From assembly GCA_037367355.1 (NCBI GenBank), contig CM074697.1:124001-188000 (forward strand): DNA of 64,000 nucleotides, given 5' to 3'. Numbering within the stretch: position 1 is the first letter of the stretch; every line of letters starts with the position of its first letter. The DNA comes from Neoscytalidium dimidiatum (Eukaryota > Ascomycota > Dothideomycetes > Botryosphaeriales > Botryosphaeriaceae). The notes below the pieces were generated by a model. That model saw only the letters and a program-made list of their open reading frames with translations, was not told where the DNA came from and did not search any database. Below are positions 35,833-47,658 of the stretch, piece after piece. The position numbers and the translations under genes were made by a program.

Positions 35833-37078
35833 TTACGCCCATTTGCCCAGAAGGGCCATGAGCCCGGCACCAAGGCACATAAGGATGAACGCCGAAAGAA
35901 TGGTCTTCATGGGTGCCTTGTTCATGGTCGGCGAGAACATGAACTCGTGGGCCATCAGCTCGACGAGGCCAGTGTAGATCAGGATGCCGGCTGAGATAGA
36001 ATCGAACACACCGTTGACGATGAGAGTAGTAGCACCCTCCGGCGGATAGCTAGTGCGGACACCGAGACCAATGGCAATGGCAACGGGGGTTGAGATGCCG
36101 TAGCCAAGGGCCAGAATGTAAGGGGTCCAGCGCTTGGACTTGGGCCAGGGAACGGCGGAAAGGCGGGAACCCAGACCCAGACCCTCGAAAGTCTGGTGAA
36201 AGACCAACACGACGTACAGGGTGTTGAACTCCTCACCAGCAACAGCAAGGGTGAGACCGATGAAGACAGAGTGGAAGATGACGCCAAATTCAAGAATGAA
36301 GATGGCGGTGAGCTGGGCCGAGTACGACTCGGGCACCAGGCCACGACGCTCCCAGTCTTCCTTGAACTCCTCGTTGGCCGTGTGGTCGCGGCCATGGCCG
36401 AGGTGGTCGTGGCCAGGGGTGGACGAGGGCTCGATGCTGTCGGGGCTCTTTTGTCCATCACCGTCGTCCTTGGTGGCTGCAACAGTATGGCTATGGGCCT
36501 CAGTGTCGTGGGAGTGCTCATGGTCACCACCGAAGTGCGCGTAGCGCATGACCATCAGCTCGACAAAAAAAAGCACCATGACCGTCATCAAGATGATACC
36601 CTCAACCCAGCTGTACTCGGTGATAGTGCCAGTCAGGCACTCGTTCGTAAGAGCCTCCTCTGCAGGTCCGAGCAACTGTAAAGTATGTTAGTCATCAGAA
36701 GCCAAGAATGTGCATGTGGATCGCCTACATGAATGAAGGCAGTGGCGATGATGACACCGGAGCCGAAGAACTTGGCGACGAAGAAGGCCCACTCCGGCAC
36801 GCCCATACCAGCATGGCGGCGTGCAAAGACGGGGAACCAAGCACCTGGCTCAAAGTAAGCATCTGGAAAATTTGTATAGGCAGACTGATTTATTCCTTAC
36901 CAATGAGAGAACCGACCAGGATGACGAATATGGAAGAGATCCTCACGCCCATTCTTCCGTCGTACTCGTTGCCCGTGTCGCAGTAGCCAGGAGTACCAAT
37001 GAGGTTCGCCGGGACCTCAGAGGAGCCACCTGCATCCTGGCGTAAGACCAAACGTGCAACGTTAAGGGCGTTTTCCAT
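35833..37078 (-). CDS. ZIP family zinc transporter (Zrt1/Zrt2-like)
   Basis: Three exons (37078-36901, 36844-36729, 36675-35833) give 378 aa. Eight hydrophobic helices are spread across the protein. The variable cytosolic loop between TM3 and TM4 is His-rich (GGDHEHSHDTEAHSH and HDHLGHGRDH). The metal path is recognisable in TM4 (IFHSVFIGLTLA) and TM5 (HQTFEGLGLGSRL). The N-terminus contains the extracellular YCDTGNEYDGRMG typical of Zrt proteins. The protein should import Zn2+ from outside or from the vacuole into the cytosol. I looked for Zap1-type elements in the upstream 400 bp and found none that is convincing. Confidence 0.95.
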
Positions 37079-39210
37079 GTTCGCTGGAGTTAGAAGTTAC
37101 TCGCACGGGTAGGGGCGTTCGAGGTGCCACTGGCGGACGGGTGAGAGCGTCCTTAAGAGATGTAGATGGCTGATAAGCGGGAAGTGCTTGCTCGCTGACG
37201 CGGACGAGTGTTTCGACAGGGTCACCGGTCGAAGAAGGGGCCGAGCTAAGAAAAGGATGATTTCTTGGATGGCGGCGCGCAGCGGCTTGGCTTTAGAGGA
37301 GGAATGAAGGGCCTAGGAGCGGACAAGAAGTACTGATAATTGCAGTTGAGCACCTTGATGGTTTTCTCGCGCTAACCGAAACCACAAGGCCCACTTGCAC
37401 GCGGCCATGGCTGGCAGCAAGAACGCCCCGCCTCTATATATTATGCGAGGCCGTGGCTCAAAAGGGAGCGTTGGCCGCATGACGAGGCTGAAGGTGGGAG
37501 GTATCACAGCGAGAGAGGCTGTCATCTGCGACACCACAGACCTGCTCCGCGTGCGGTGAGTGTTGCGCATGGGTCTGTGGTATCGGTGAGGCCGCTCGCC
37601 CGTCGTATTTTTGCTGACACAACAGCGCCAGCCCTTGTTGCAAGCACGGACCGGAAGCCGGCTGTGCCGGCTGTCACTGGCGTAAGCGTATTTTGCTTCT
37701 TCGCCCGTCGCTCGTTTGCGCGGCCGCCCATGGTGTTGCGCCCCTACGCGTGGCGCTCACCCATGCCGTGCGGCGGACAACACGGTGCGATAAACTCCTG
37801 TCTGCGAGTGTCAGCCCACGCGACAATGCAGTGATTGAAAGGATTGTTCCGCTGAACAAGGAACCTACGCTCGCCGAAATCGCGCACTCTCGCCACGTCG
37901 TGTCGCGCGTAACAATGCGGTGGAGCTGCGAATTTTTGCGGACCCCTCCTCCCTCGCAGGCTTGCAGGGCGAACATCCCGGGCTACCTGGACGGCCACGA
38001 TGCCAATGAACAATTCCTGGCCGGCGTCGCCCGGAGCGGTCAGCTCGTGCTGGACCTGACTGGTGGAGTTGTCCGTCTCGCTACGACTGGTGTGCCTTAG
38101 CGGACGCGTTGAAGACCAGCCGTCAAAAAGCAATACATGGCCACCTGGTACATCTGCGATCGAGACTGCTCTCGCTCCCGATCTGATGATGGATTCCCTG
38201 GTAAACAACGAGGAGGAGATGTTGCGACAGAAGACTGCGGGATGCGAGGTTTGTGCTCTTCAAATTGTCTGAGATCCGTTGCCAAGTCTTTTCCCACGCC
38301 GCTACCCGCATTGTCACCTTACAGAAATGTTAATGACCTGCATACGCGCGCGACGGGCATGCAGGTCATTAACTCCAAGAAGGCAGCTGGATTCGGTCCT
38401 TTTGGTGTGATAAGAATCGGCATTTGCCCATCAAGCCTCTGAACAGTTCTCGGCGGAGGAGTCTCACACTTTATACGAGCGCCGCCCCGGCTTTGAAATT
38501 TAGGCTTTAATACCTGATCCCCTCGGAGCACAGCAAAAGCACGCACTGCGTAACAGCCTCTAATATGACATGTCATCATTGCGCGCTCATGGATTGCGCG
38601 AAGGCGCTAACAGTGATGTCCAATTCGTCCAACTCGCGGCTTTTCCAAGCAGGAATCCGTAGAGTGTGGGACCACGAACGGCATGCTGAACGACGATCTG
38701 TTTCGTAACGTAAAATTGTAGCTGCGGAACAAGTGGATATGGGTGAAGGAAGCGTGCCACAAGATAAGAAACTTGCATCATAGTTGGGTACCATCGCTGT
38801 GGATATGTCGCTTGGAGTATCGAGGCGCGCGGAGGGAAGAACAGAATTGTGAGTGAGCTATGAGGCTATCCGGATAAATAATCCAACCGCCCGTGAAGCC
38901 TTTGCGAAGGTGTAGCGCGACATAACTCTTTCACATCGTCTTTTGATACAGAAGGTTTGTAGCAACGCCGCTGCTTTCGCGATGCACTCCATCCGACCCG
39001 ACACGCTCTACCTTTTCGTTGCAATGCATTATTATCCCTGATGTATGACGCCGTGTATCTCACCTGCGTATACATTCCACCGTGCAGGAGGGTTTGCAAA
39101 GGTCTCTCCTGTCGTCGAAAGCTCCTTACTGATCGCGTAGCTGAATGGGTATCTTTCTAACGCGCTCTCCCCCAACGCCAAACCGAAAATAATCAGTCTT
39201 CCGCAGCTGC
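37079..39210. other. Intergenic, 2.1 kb
   Basis: Left end holds the zinc transporter promoter, including an AT-rich TATA-like stretch near 37433-37443. The middle shows overlapping open frames on both strands (about 37550-38210) with no domain. A perfect hairpin repeat lies at 38329-38373. No gene is supported. Confidence 0.5.
38329..38373. repeat. Perfect 15-nt inverted repeat with 15-nt loop
   Basis: GTTAATGACCTGCAT (38329-38343) and its exact reverse complement ATGCAGGTCATTAAC (38359-38373) flank a GC-rich 15-nt loop. It lies in non-coding DNA and is neither simple sequence nor part of a gene model. Confidence 0.9.
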
Positions 39211-39936
39211 TCATGGGGGCCTCAGGAATGAGGACAGACGCTTCGGGGTTTTGCTAGGAGACTGTCGCTTATAGACAATTTTCACACCTTGGTGAAGCTC
39301 ATCCAACTTGCGTCTTTCAGGCGACCGCTGACCAGGACCAGGCGTGTTTGGCAAAGCGACATGGTCTGTAAGTTTGTTGCCATCAGGGTCTGGAGAAGCG
39401 GAATCGCGGCCGACGAACTCGTTACCAGGAATCTGTAGTTGTAGCATCGTCGGTGGCTCCCGCTTCGATTCTTGCACGCCTCTTTTGCTAGCAGCCTCGA
39501 AGAGGGAGTCGGAAGAAGTTGCTGCCACAAATACGTCAACACACAGGTCCATATGATATGATTTTCCCTAAGCTCAAAAAAAAAAGAGATAAAAGGTAGA
39601 GTCCTCTCTACTCAAGAGTATTTTCTTTAAATGTAGAAGATTGACAAACCTACCTGCCTGTTCTTTCGCGGTTAACGCCAGTGATGCAAGCCTACGTTTC
39701 TTACGAAGAGGTTTGGCAGGGGCCGACGGGGTGGACTTTGATATAGTAACGGCCGATGGCCTATATCTCCGAGCTACCTGGGCGGTCTCAACGATCGCGT
39801 CTGGACAGTAGTCCTCTCCACAATGTCGGCAAGGATCAAGACTGGGCGTCGGAGAGACGGCATGGTCCGAAGAGATCGAATTCCGCTTGCTTTGACTGAA
39901 ATCCGTTACCCGCTCGCTAGAAGTCGGGATCTGCAT
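39211..39936 (-). CDS. Hypothetical disordered protein, 197 aa
   Basis: Modelled from two exons (39936-39654, 39521-39211), with a GTAGGT donor and a GTGGCAG acceptor that join in frame. The protein is Ser/Pro/Lys-rich. A small cysteine/histidine cluster (DPCRHCGEDYCPD, residues about 34-46) could bind a metal. A basic patch (PLRKKRRLASLAL) looks like a nuclear localisation signal. The C-terminus KRQSPSKTPKRLSSF has proline-directed phosphorylation-like sites. I recognise no family. The alternative is that this is a non-coding stretch: other acceptors nearby leave the frame open for shorter distances. Confidence 0.4.
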
Positions 39937-40688
39937 GATGAAATGTCCGGAAGAAGACTTGATGGGGGGTTTGCGTGGGATGTTGAAGGTGGTGTGACTT
40001 CCAAATTGGGCAGCTGCTTCGGCTCAGTGTGAGCGTGGTCGTATTAGGAAGCTTCGCCGACAGATGTAGCCTCTACTGAAGCAGAGGGAGCACCCTCCTT
40101 GAGTGTCAACAGCGCAACCAATTGGATTGCCTTGGATCCGACTCGTTCAGTGAGGTGAAGTCGCCGATGCCGATGACTTGAGTCCGATGCTGGGGGATTG
40201 GTGCTGTGGACTTGATGCAGTGTGAAGTCGGCAGCTGTTTTCGGAAGCTGCACAGAAGGTCGAAGCCGGATCAAAGAAATGGGGGTCTGCTTTGATTGGA
40301 CGGTGCCTGAGCAACAGCTTTTGGCGGCGGCAAAGATGGTGGTTTGAGGCGATCGACAACACCGCGTGGGCTGACGTGCAGGAAATAAGGTGAGCTTGGA
40401 CAAATCGATAAGCTTGAGCGACGCGTGGCTCACCAAAGAGGGCCTGATAGCGCCGTAGTGGTTGAGGATCTGGCAATGGACGGTGAAGGACCAGTATAAA
40501 GGACCCAGCGCACGGCCTCATCACGTAGCTTTTGGAATCCAAGCCAAGCACCATTAACGCGCTCACTCTTTGCAGTCTTTGGACTTCCCTTGCTCTTTCG
40601 TTTTGTGCCACACGCTCGTGCAAGGACGAGCAGCAATGGCTCCAACTTTTTCCGGTCCGGCAGTGAACTAGTGATCTATCCACCAAAC
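39937..40688. other. Intergenic, 752 bp
   Basis: Lies between two divergent small predicted genes. It includes overlapping open frames on the minus strand (40044-40686) without domains. The promoter content is inferred only. Confidence 0.4.
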
Positions 40689-41569
40689 ATGTTTAGCATC
40701 ATGCAAGATGACTTCCACGGCCTTGATGTCGAATCACGAGAACTGAACCAGGGCAAAACCAATGACGAACCGGCCATAGATGATCCGAGTAGTCTTCATT
40801 ACACAACATGGGAGGTAAGTCGCGCCTATACTCCATCGCAATCGGCTTTGACTACCTTGACGTACGTCAAAGAGGGCCACGTGGGTATTGCGTGTGCCTG
40901 GACTACGTCCAAGGAAGAAAACGACTTGGGTCTGAATAGCGTCCACTAGCGGAGGCTCACCTGTGGCCACAAATTCAAGGCTGATCCCTGGCAGGAGCTA
41001 GAGCTGACATACGTGGGGCTCAGGTAGCAGAAGACCTTGTCGAATTTCTTAAGGCGATGGAATCGGCTTCCAAAGGACTGGATGCCGGATGGAGAGTATC
41101 CACGGCGGGCTCCCTGCGACGAATCAAGATGGCGGAGCGGGAAAGAACGGAGGCGAAAATGGAGTCGCGCCGTAGGAGAGCAGGATCAGAAGGAGACGTC
41201 AGCGAAGGAAAGTTGCAATGGCTTCAACGGCTGCTAGGAACAGAACACGACATCCTCCAGGCGCTGGTGCGAATAAGGCAGATGGAACAGGAAATTGCAG
41301 GGCAGAGGCTCAATGCCCCGCGTTGCCGCCTGCGGAAAATCAAGGAAGAACTAGGCCGAGTCAAAGGCGGTCCTTGGGCCCAAGAAGAAGTGAACACGTT
41401 AGGCACACCAACCGATCATAGGCACGAAGCAAGGAAGACGCTTGAGGCACTTGAGGCTGAGTTAGCCTGGCTTGAGCAACTTTGCAGGTCGCGCATGGCT
41501 CGTGCGGACGACATGGCGCGCAATCCGACAACCTTGACGAAGCTGTTGCGCTACTGTGAAGTTTCCTAA
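40689..41569 (+). CDS. Hypothetical coiled-coil protein, 223 aa
   Basis: Modelled from two exons (40689-40814, 41024-41569) joined at a strong GTAAGT donor and a GGCTCAG acceptor, phase 0. The N-terminal 42 residues are acidic (MQDDFHGLDVESRELNQGK). Exon 2 codes for charged helices with heptad-like spacing: LVEFLKAMESASKGLDAGW, LQWLQRLLGTEHDILQALV and ARKTLEALEAELAWLEQL. No domain, signal peptide or membrane segment is recognised. The 209-nt intron is longer than most here. In its favour is the long open helical frame in exon 2; against it is the lack of any known family. Confidence 0.45.
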
Positions 41570-42667
41570 TAGACTTTGATGTCGTTGGTTTGGGAGCGAG
41601 GTCTTGCAGCACAGAGGGGTAGCTAAGGCGCCGATCTAGATAGACACTTGCGGTGCAACACTCGCAGCACTCTCGCATTCAAATAAGAGCTTTCACTTGC
41701 CATGTGCGGAACGCGACAATGTCGCAGTTTCTCCAGATTCGTTGATGAATGCAGATAAGCAGAACAATGAGAGTTGTTCGGCAAGTTGTTGAGCGGGCTG
41801 GCTAGTGATATGACTCGCCGGGCCAGGGCAGATGTCTTGGATACCGTCACGCGCAACGAGGCTGCGAAGCAGGGCCGATGATAAGAAGCGGCCAGAAATG
41901 GCAAGGCGCCTGCTGGCAGTGGACTACTTATCTGCGACAACCCCGAGAGTCGAGTCGCAGACTGCATCTTGTCCTCTCACCCTCCTCGGTCAGCGGAGGA
42001 GTCGGCCCAGCGCCCGTTGCGACCGTTACCGGAAGCCTTGATTACCTGAGATGCACGCCACACCTGCGACGACGCGACGCAACGAGTGGAACCGGAGCTT
42101 GGGGCACGTGTCGGGGCGCATCAGATTAGCGGGGCCGTGGTGCGGGCAGCGAAACGAGGAGCAGCGCAGCGCCTTCGCGATGGACAGGATGACATCTGCA
42201 TTCCATCAGCGCCAACAAGCATCGCGAGAGGCATGAAGCGTCACCTGAGCGACTTGGACACTGCGGAGACGCGGTTGGAAAGCCTTGTTTGCGATGCCCA
42301 GGGCAGGCGGGCGCTGCATGAAGGCGGTTCGAGGCCCCCGTTGCGGGCAAGCGCAAGAGCAAGCGGATGGGATTGTTGATTGCGCTGGCCAGCAGCAGCA
42401 GCGATGCAAGAGAAAAGACCAGGACGCGCTGATCTGGATCGTCCGATGCGCGGGTGGCCTGTGCGCCTGCCGTCCAGAGCTCCCCCCAGACGCGCTAGCC
42501 CTCCCGGTGACGTCGATACGTAACTTGCGGGGCGGCAGGAGGCTGGACATGAGGTACAAGTGCTGCGGAACTGCTGCTGCCTTCACCTCCGCTTTCTCCT
42601 CTCCTCAACCACCCGCTGCATCCAATTGTTTCGACTGTTTGCTCTTGGAGATACAGAATCAGCCATC
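41570..42667. other. Intergenic, 1.1 kb
   Basis: Upstream of the rhodopsin gene. The final 80 bp before 42668 are pyrimidine-rich (CCTCCGCTTTCTCCTCTCC), as in a fungal core promoter. Open frames on both strands at 41900-42600 are GC-driven and show no domain. Confidence 0.5.
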
Positions 42668-43827
42668 ATGATCCATCCCGAGCAGGTTGCTGATATGCTG
42701 AAGAAGACCTCGACGTTGCTCGTCCCAACGAGGTGAGGGAGTTTGCCCTGCTGCCTCAGTCGAGATTAAGGCAATGATTCTAACGAAACTCTTAGCACGT
42801 CGACGGCTTCGCCTATCGACCCCGTTCCAACCGTCGTCCGTACGTATGTTAAACCGCTGTTTGTTGCTCCAACTGACATTCGTTCAGCCGACCCTCCCCA
42901 CTACCAGCAGGCTAGTGAGACCGGCCAGAGGACGCTCTGGGTTGTCTTCGTCATCATGTTGGTTGCGACCATCATCTTCAGTGGTTTGTCGTGGAGTGTC
43001 CCTGTGGTAAGCATACGTTCCCTTACAATATCTGTTTGAAATTCTAGACCTGACCCTTGTAGTCTCGCCGTCTCTACCATGTCGTCACCACTCTGATCAC
43101 CACTATCGCTGCTCTCTCGTACTTCGCGATGGCTAGCGGCCACGGCGTTTCCTTCCACCACATCAAAATTCGGGAGTCTCACAGCCACGTCCCTGACACT
43201 TACCACGACGTTTACCGTGAGGTCTATTGGGCTCGCTACGTGGACTGGAGTCTGACTACTCCTCTGCTTCTCCTCGATTTGTGTCTCCTTGCTGGCATTG
43301 ACGGTGCTCATACTCTCCTGGCCATCGTCGCCGACCTGATCATGATCCTCACTGGTCTCTTCGCTGCTTTTGGCTCGGAGGGTACTCCTCAGAAGTGGGG
43401 CTGGTATGCTATTGCCTGCATTGCCTACCTCGTTGTGATCTGGCACCTTGCTATTCACGGCCGCTCCAAGGCTCTCGCCAGGAGCAGCAAGGTCAGCAAC
43501 CTCTTTGGATCTCTTGCTCTCTTCACTCTCATTCTCTGGACCGCGTATCCCATGTAAGTTGCACGCGACTCTGTTGAGTACTTTCCCCCCAAGCTAACGT
43601 ATTACAGCGTCTGGGGTATTGCCGACGGCTCGCGCAAGGCGTCTGTCAATGATGAAATCATTGCGTATGCCGTTCTCGACGTGCTCGCCAAGCCGGTATT
43701 CGGCCTTTGGCTTCTGCTCAGTCACGCCAGGATCCCTGAGACGAATGTCGAGGTCGGTGGCTACTGGGCTCATGGTCTGACCAATGAGGGATCTATTCGC
43801 ATTGGCGACGATGACGAGGGCGCGTAA
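42668..43827 (+). CDS. Microbial (type I) rhodopsin, predicted light-driven proton pump
   Basis: Five exons (42668-42732, 42796-42839, 42888-43006, 43063-43553, 43608-43827) give 312 aa with seven membrane helices. Helix C reads RYVDWSLTTPLLLLDL: D137 matches the Schiff-base proton acceptor (bacteriorhodopsin D85) and D148 the internal donor (D96). Helix G reads YAVLDVLAKPVFG with D264 and the retinal-binding K268. Keeping a carboxylate at the donor site points to fast proton pumping, as in Leptosphaeria rhodopsin, rather than a slow sensory type. The positions run two below those of the Leptosphaeria protein. Retinal would come from carotenoid cleavage, but no carotenoid gene is in the window. 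The second intron is only 48 nt and stop-free. Confidence 0.96.
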
Positions 43828-45997
43828 AGTCTCCAGATTGCCACCGACACCACGGTGATAGCCTGTCAAGACAAACCAGCTCAGGTAATCGCCATACTTG
43901 CAAAGTACGAAGGACAAGGAATAAGGCAGAACGTGGAGGAAAGCATCCATGGCATGAAAATTGGCATGTCGTCATTACAATATCGGTACCATGCAGTTTT
44001 TGCTATGCACCTAACCAGGACAAGTTTCTGAAGTACTCGTAGTTAATTGAAATGGAGTATGGAGTAGTCACGATCTCGAGTAAGAGTCTTATGTGCATAC
44101 ATCCAGTGAATCGTATCTGAAGCCGAGCGTCCGTGCGACTCCGATAATTGACTTTTGATCAGGTCACCTGCAGGAATTTCTCCGCTTTGTTGTTACCGAA
44201 ACCCTAGCCTTCCGGGTGGAAGTGCGGGGAGAGCAGGGATCAAGCTTTCTGCTTCGTTCCATTTTTGGATGTTGGTGGTGTTCGTAAAATGAGCTTTTCG
44301 GGACTCTTTCCCTGCCCATAAGATCTCCTGTACATCAGGCTATCATTACTGCACTTGTTTCCATCAAAATCACCGATTCTGCGACAGAGCTTCTTCGGTC
44401 GGGGTCTGAATATCGAGTCTTGGCATTATTACATCTTAGTATCTGTACTGCTGGCTCATATTCAACAACTGTGGTGAAACGATTGAAAAAAACAGGTGTT
44501 TCAAACTTGAAATCATATCAGATACATGTTCACTTAATCCAGGAAGCTTCATCAGGTGATACGGAGTGTGAAGTACTAAAAGAATCATGCAGAACCTAGG
44601 TTCGGACGTCCGTCCACCCCAGGACGATCTACGCCCGTGCAGCAAAGCATCTTCCTCCCCAGTGCGCTTGATTGGCCTAAATACCAGCATACCCCCGCAT
44701 GACAGCCAGACCAACCAGAGCGAGGCGCAGCTGCACGTAATCCACCACGCATCGCAGCACTGCTGCTGCAACAGGTCTCAACAATTTCTGTCCGATCTGT
44801 AGAAGACACAGCGTCAAGCCGCATGCACACGATTTCTCATTTTCCTTCCTGGCTCTGCTGCCGCAAGGACCCTTCTCCTCAATCTCGCGTGCGTTTGTTT
44901 TGAGTCATCCCGTCAGCCATACTCCCGGCTACTGCCGGAAGCTTAGTGGTGGGGTCTTGCCTGCTGGCAGGCTTTGCTGGCAGTCCGCTCTCTCGCTGAG
45001 CAGCGTCCAATCCGGGCGGTTTTCCAATAATCTTGCCCCAAAGAAACCCCATATTTGTCTTCTCACGCATTGGAAGTATTTTAGACACAGGCGTTTCGTC
45101 CATTTATTTGTCTCAAAGCCACGAGAAGAATCGAGGCGTGCGGCGGATTGCGCTCTGGACCGTGTTTTGTACGCCCTCGGCGCGTCAGCCTGGCAGCGAA
45201 ATTCAACGGACGGCTTCAGCTCGTGAGCTGACCGTTCCTCTCTGTAGACTACAAAATATGAAAAATTCTCTTCTCCAGACTCGGCGTGCCTTGCAGGTGG
45301 ACCTATTTACGTGACACTGATGAAAGGGGAGCGGCTTGCGGCTGTCCGCCCTCCAGGAGCCGGCCAGAACTGTGAGCTGCAGGCCCGATGTGCTGCACGT
45401 GTCGGCGGTTCAGGTAGCAATAATGTGGCGTACCCACCCTCTCGTTTCGTTTTATGAGCGGACCTTGGCGTTGTCGAATGGGAAACCGCCGGCGAAGCCG
45501 CTGGGTGGTCTTTGTGGCGTGTGCGCGCATAGCTTTACGATGCTTGCGTGCGCTTGAGTTGGAAGCTTGATTCAGCCCTACTAGTTTTGTTTCTCGAGTA
45601 ACCTTGAGTTGTGGGTCCTTCCGGGGTCGGCGGGAATATCGGGAAGGGGAATTCCCCATTGGATTCGCTGAGATGGTGGTTGGGTGGGTTAGCAGGCGCG
45701 ATACATCGACGGGTCGAGGTCGGTGGTCGATACCCTTTTCTCAGTTATGTACGTGCGCCTCCGTCATCGTACCATGGATTGAGACAGGGCAGGCTTTAAG
45801 GAGTTCGAGGCTGACCTTCTGTATATATAGGCTTCCGCTTTCAGATCTGTATCTGGCTTGCTCTGTTGATCACCCTTAAGCATACAATAAAGCTCCGAGC
45901 GATACGCTTATATCCTCTACCTACAGCAGAAGATCCAGGGCCTATACATTACTTCTTGACCGTTGTCTCTCGTACAAGTATCGTCAAAGAAGGAAAA
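43828..45997. other. Intergenic, 2.2 kb
   Basis: Downstream of rhodopsin, AT-rich near 44000-44560. It ends with the promoter of the secreted-protein gene, which has a TATA box at 45821-45830. Open frames have no recognisable domain. Confidence 0.5.
45821..45830 (+). promoter_or_regulatory. TATA box of the secreted-protein gene
   Basis: GTATATATAG lies about 170 bp upstream of the start codon at 45998, a fitting place for a TATA element with a 5' UTR of roughly 130 nt. A strong TATA box suggests regulated expression, unlike the TATA-less housekeeping promoters in the window. Confidence 0.55.
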
Positions 45998-46750
45998 ATG
46001 GCAGCTTTCCGGAACGGTGTCCTCTTGGTCCTTGCCGTGTTCTGCGCCAGCATCACGTACGTAACCCCCCAATTCAACTTTGTGGTGGATTCCACCATGA
46101 CCGAGGTAGCACGCTAACAGCAGCAAGCAGCGCCTTGCCTACTGAAAACATGCTGCCACCATGGAGAATCCCTCAGACTCCTACGCCTACACCTAGCTCC
46201 GCAGCTGACTTCGCATCGTTCGCCGTAACGACCCCGACGCCTGGTGCAAACTGCACAACTACGCTCGTCGAGGGTGTCAAGTTCGGCGCGTTGCAGCAGC
46301 CAACGTGCACGTTCTACGAATCCTACACTACAGTAACCCAGCTCGTGGACTGCGGAGGCTGTGCGCTGGAAATCAATAAAATTGAGCAGGGCCACGGACC
46401 GGTGAGAGATTTCATTTTACATCCGCCTCGTTCTGTGATCTCTTTGCGTGTCGCTCCGGACCTTTTGTTTCCGAGCAAGATGGTTTCACGCGGCGTTCTG
46501 GACCGCTCGGGATACGGGCATTTCGTTTTGCCGGATTGCTTGTGCTGACGATGTGGTTGAAATACAGGTTGTGAGGTGTGGCACCAACATCGACGTGCCC
46601 CTGGGAACGACAACGGTGACATCGTGCAGCGGGAACAACACCATAGCGCCGCCGACGCCAACGCCGACGACACCGACAGACTACGAGCCCGTCGTGCCAG
46701 AGGGACCCTGCGACAATGACCTTCCGCTCGTGTCTGGATGTAGGCAGTGA
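45998..46750 (+). CDS. Small secreted cysteine-rich protein
   Basis: Three exons (45998-46056, 46131-46401, 46568-46750) give 170 aa. A clear signal peptide (FRNGVLLVLAVFCASITA) is cut probably near residue 20. The mature protein has a Thr/Pro-rich spacer (PQTPTPTPSS) and eight cysteines in the pattern C..C..CGGC..C..C..C..C, an even number fitting four disulfides. A second Thr/Pro run (PPTPTPTTPTD) near the C-terminus looks like an O-glycosylated linker. No catalytic domain and no GPI signal is seen. Many Pezizomycotina carry similar lineage-specific proteins, acting in the wall, at the surface or as host-directed effectors. The role here is unknown. Confidence 0.8.
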
Positions 46751-47658
46751 GCGGCTGGGAAAACGGGGCGAGGCGAGAGCGCGGAGGCCAACACGAAGGA
46801 GGGCAGACATATAGATCGACAGGGAAACACTGGGGCAGGGTGTTCTGGACGGCGGGTTCCGAGACGATAGACTGCACTGTACGTACGATGCTGGCGCCAG
46901 ACACAAGACAAAATTGCAGGAGGCTCCGCGCAGCGCAGTGGGTGAGGCAAAGGCCAGGCAGCGGTGCTCGGGGCTCACGGCTCACGCGCCGGACGGTCAC
47001 AGGACTGCTGCGAGCACGTTTCCGCCCGTCTCTTGATCGGCGACGTCATCTTGTGGCGACGAGCATGTGTGACGGGTATGGCGGGTGCGACAAAGTTGGG
47101 CGCGCAGTGCTCGGGCGACCACGGTGATGATCGCAGCTCTACGTGAGGCGGAGGGCGTTGGAGAGTGGCTGGAGAGAGGGTGTGCGAGAGTGGAGCTGGG
47201 CGGTGCTTGGTGCCTGGATCTGGAGATCGGCGGGCTTCGCACCAGAAGCGGGAGGGGACGTTTGCGGGGCTCTCGCTGTCGGGCGCAGCGGGCGAGAGTT
47301 GCGCGCGGGGCAGGGGCTTGCTCCAGCTCCAGCTGCCCTCCCCAGTTCTGGCCTCTCACGCGCAAGACAGCCTGCGCACGACCATCACCTGGTCAACACC
47401 GCCTCGACAGCAAAGACGAACCTCTGACCGCCCAGCTCCACGCTGTTTTGTCTGCCCCAGTGCCACGCCACCGCAGGGACGCAAAGCCCAACGCACACAA
47501 ATTCCGCTCAATCCCGCTGCTTGCTCGACCTCAGCTGAGCTCCAAATCCTTCGTCCCATCTCTCTCCACCTCCGCACCGCTGACGACAACCACCGCCCGC
47601 GCTACTACTATACTCTACCCCTCACCCGCAAGTCTGCAAATTTTCACTCTCTGCAACA
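46751..47658. other. Intergenic, 908 bp
   Basis: GC-rich stretch upstream of the RPEL gene; the 60 bp before 47659 are pyrimidine-rich. The open frames on both strands (46750-47680) lack domains. Confidence 0.5.

Noticed and set aside
37550..38210. Overlapping open frames on both strands beside the zinc transporter
   Set aside because: No domain, no introns, and equal openness on both strands indicates base composition, not coding.
42844..42887. Alternative donor GTATGT for the second rhodopsin intron
   Set aside because: It leaves the next exon out of frame and meets a stop; the GTACGT donor at 42840 gives VPTVVPDPPHY, which fits the family.
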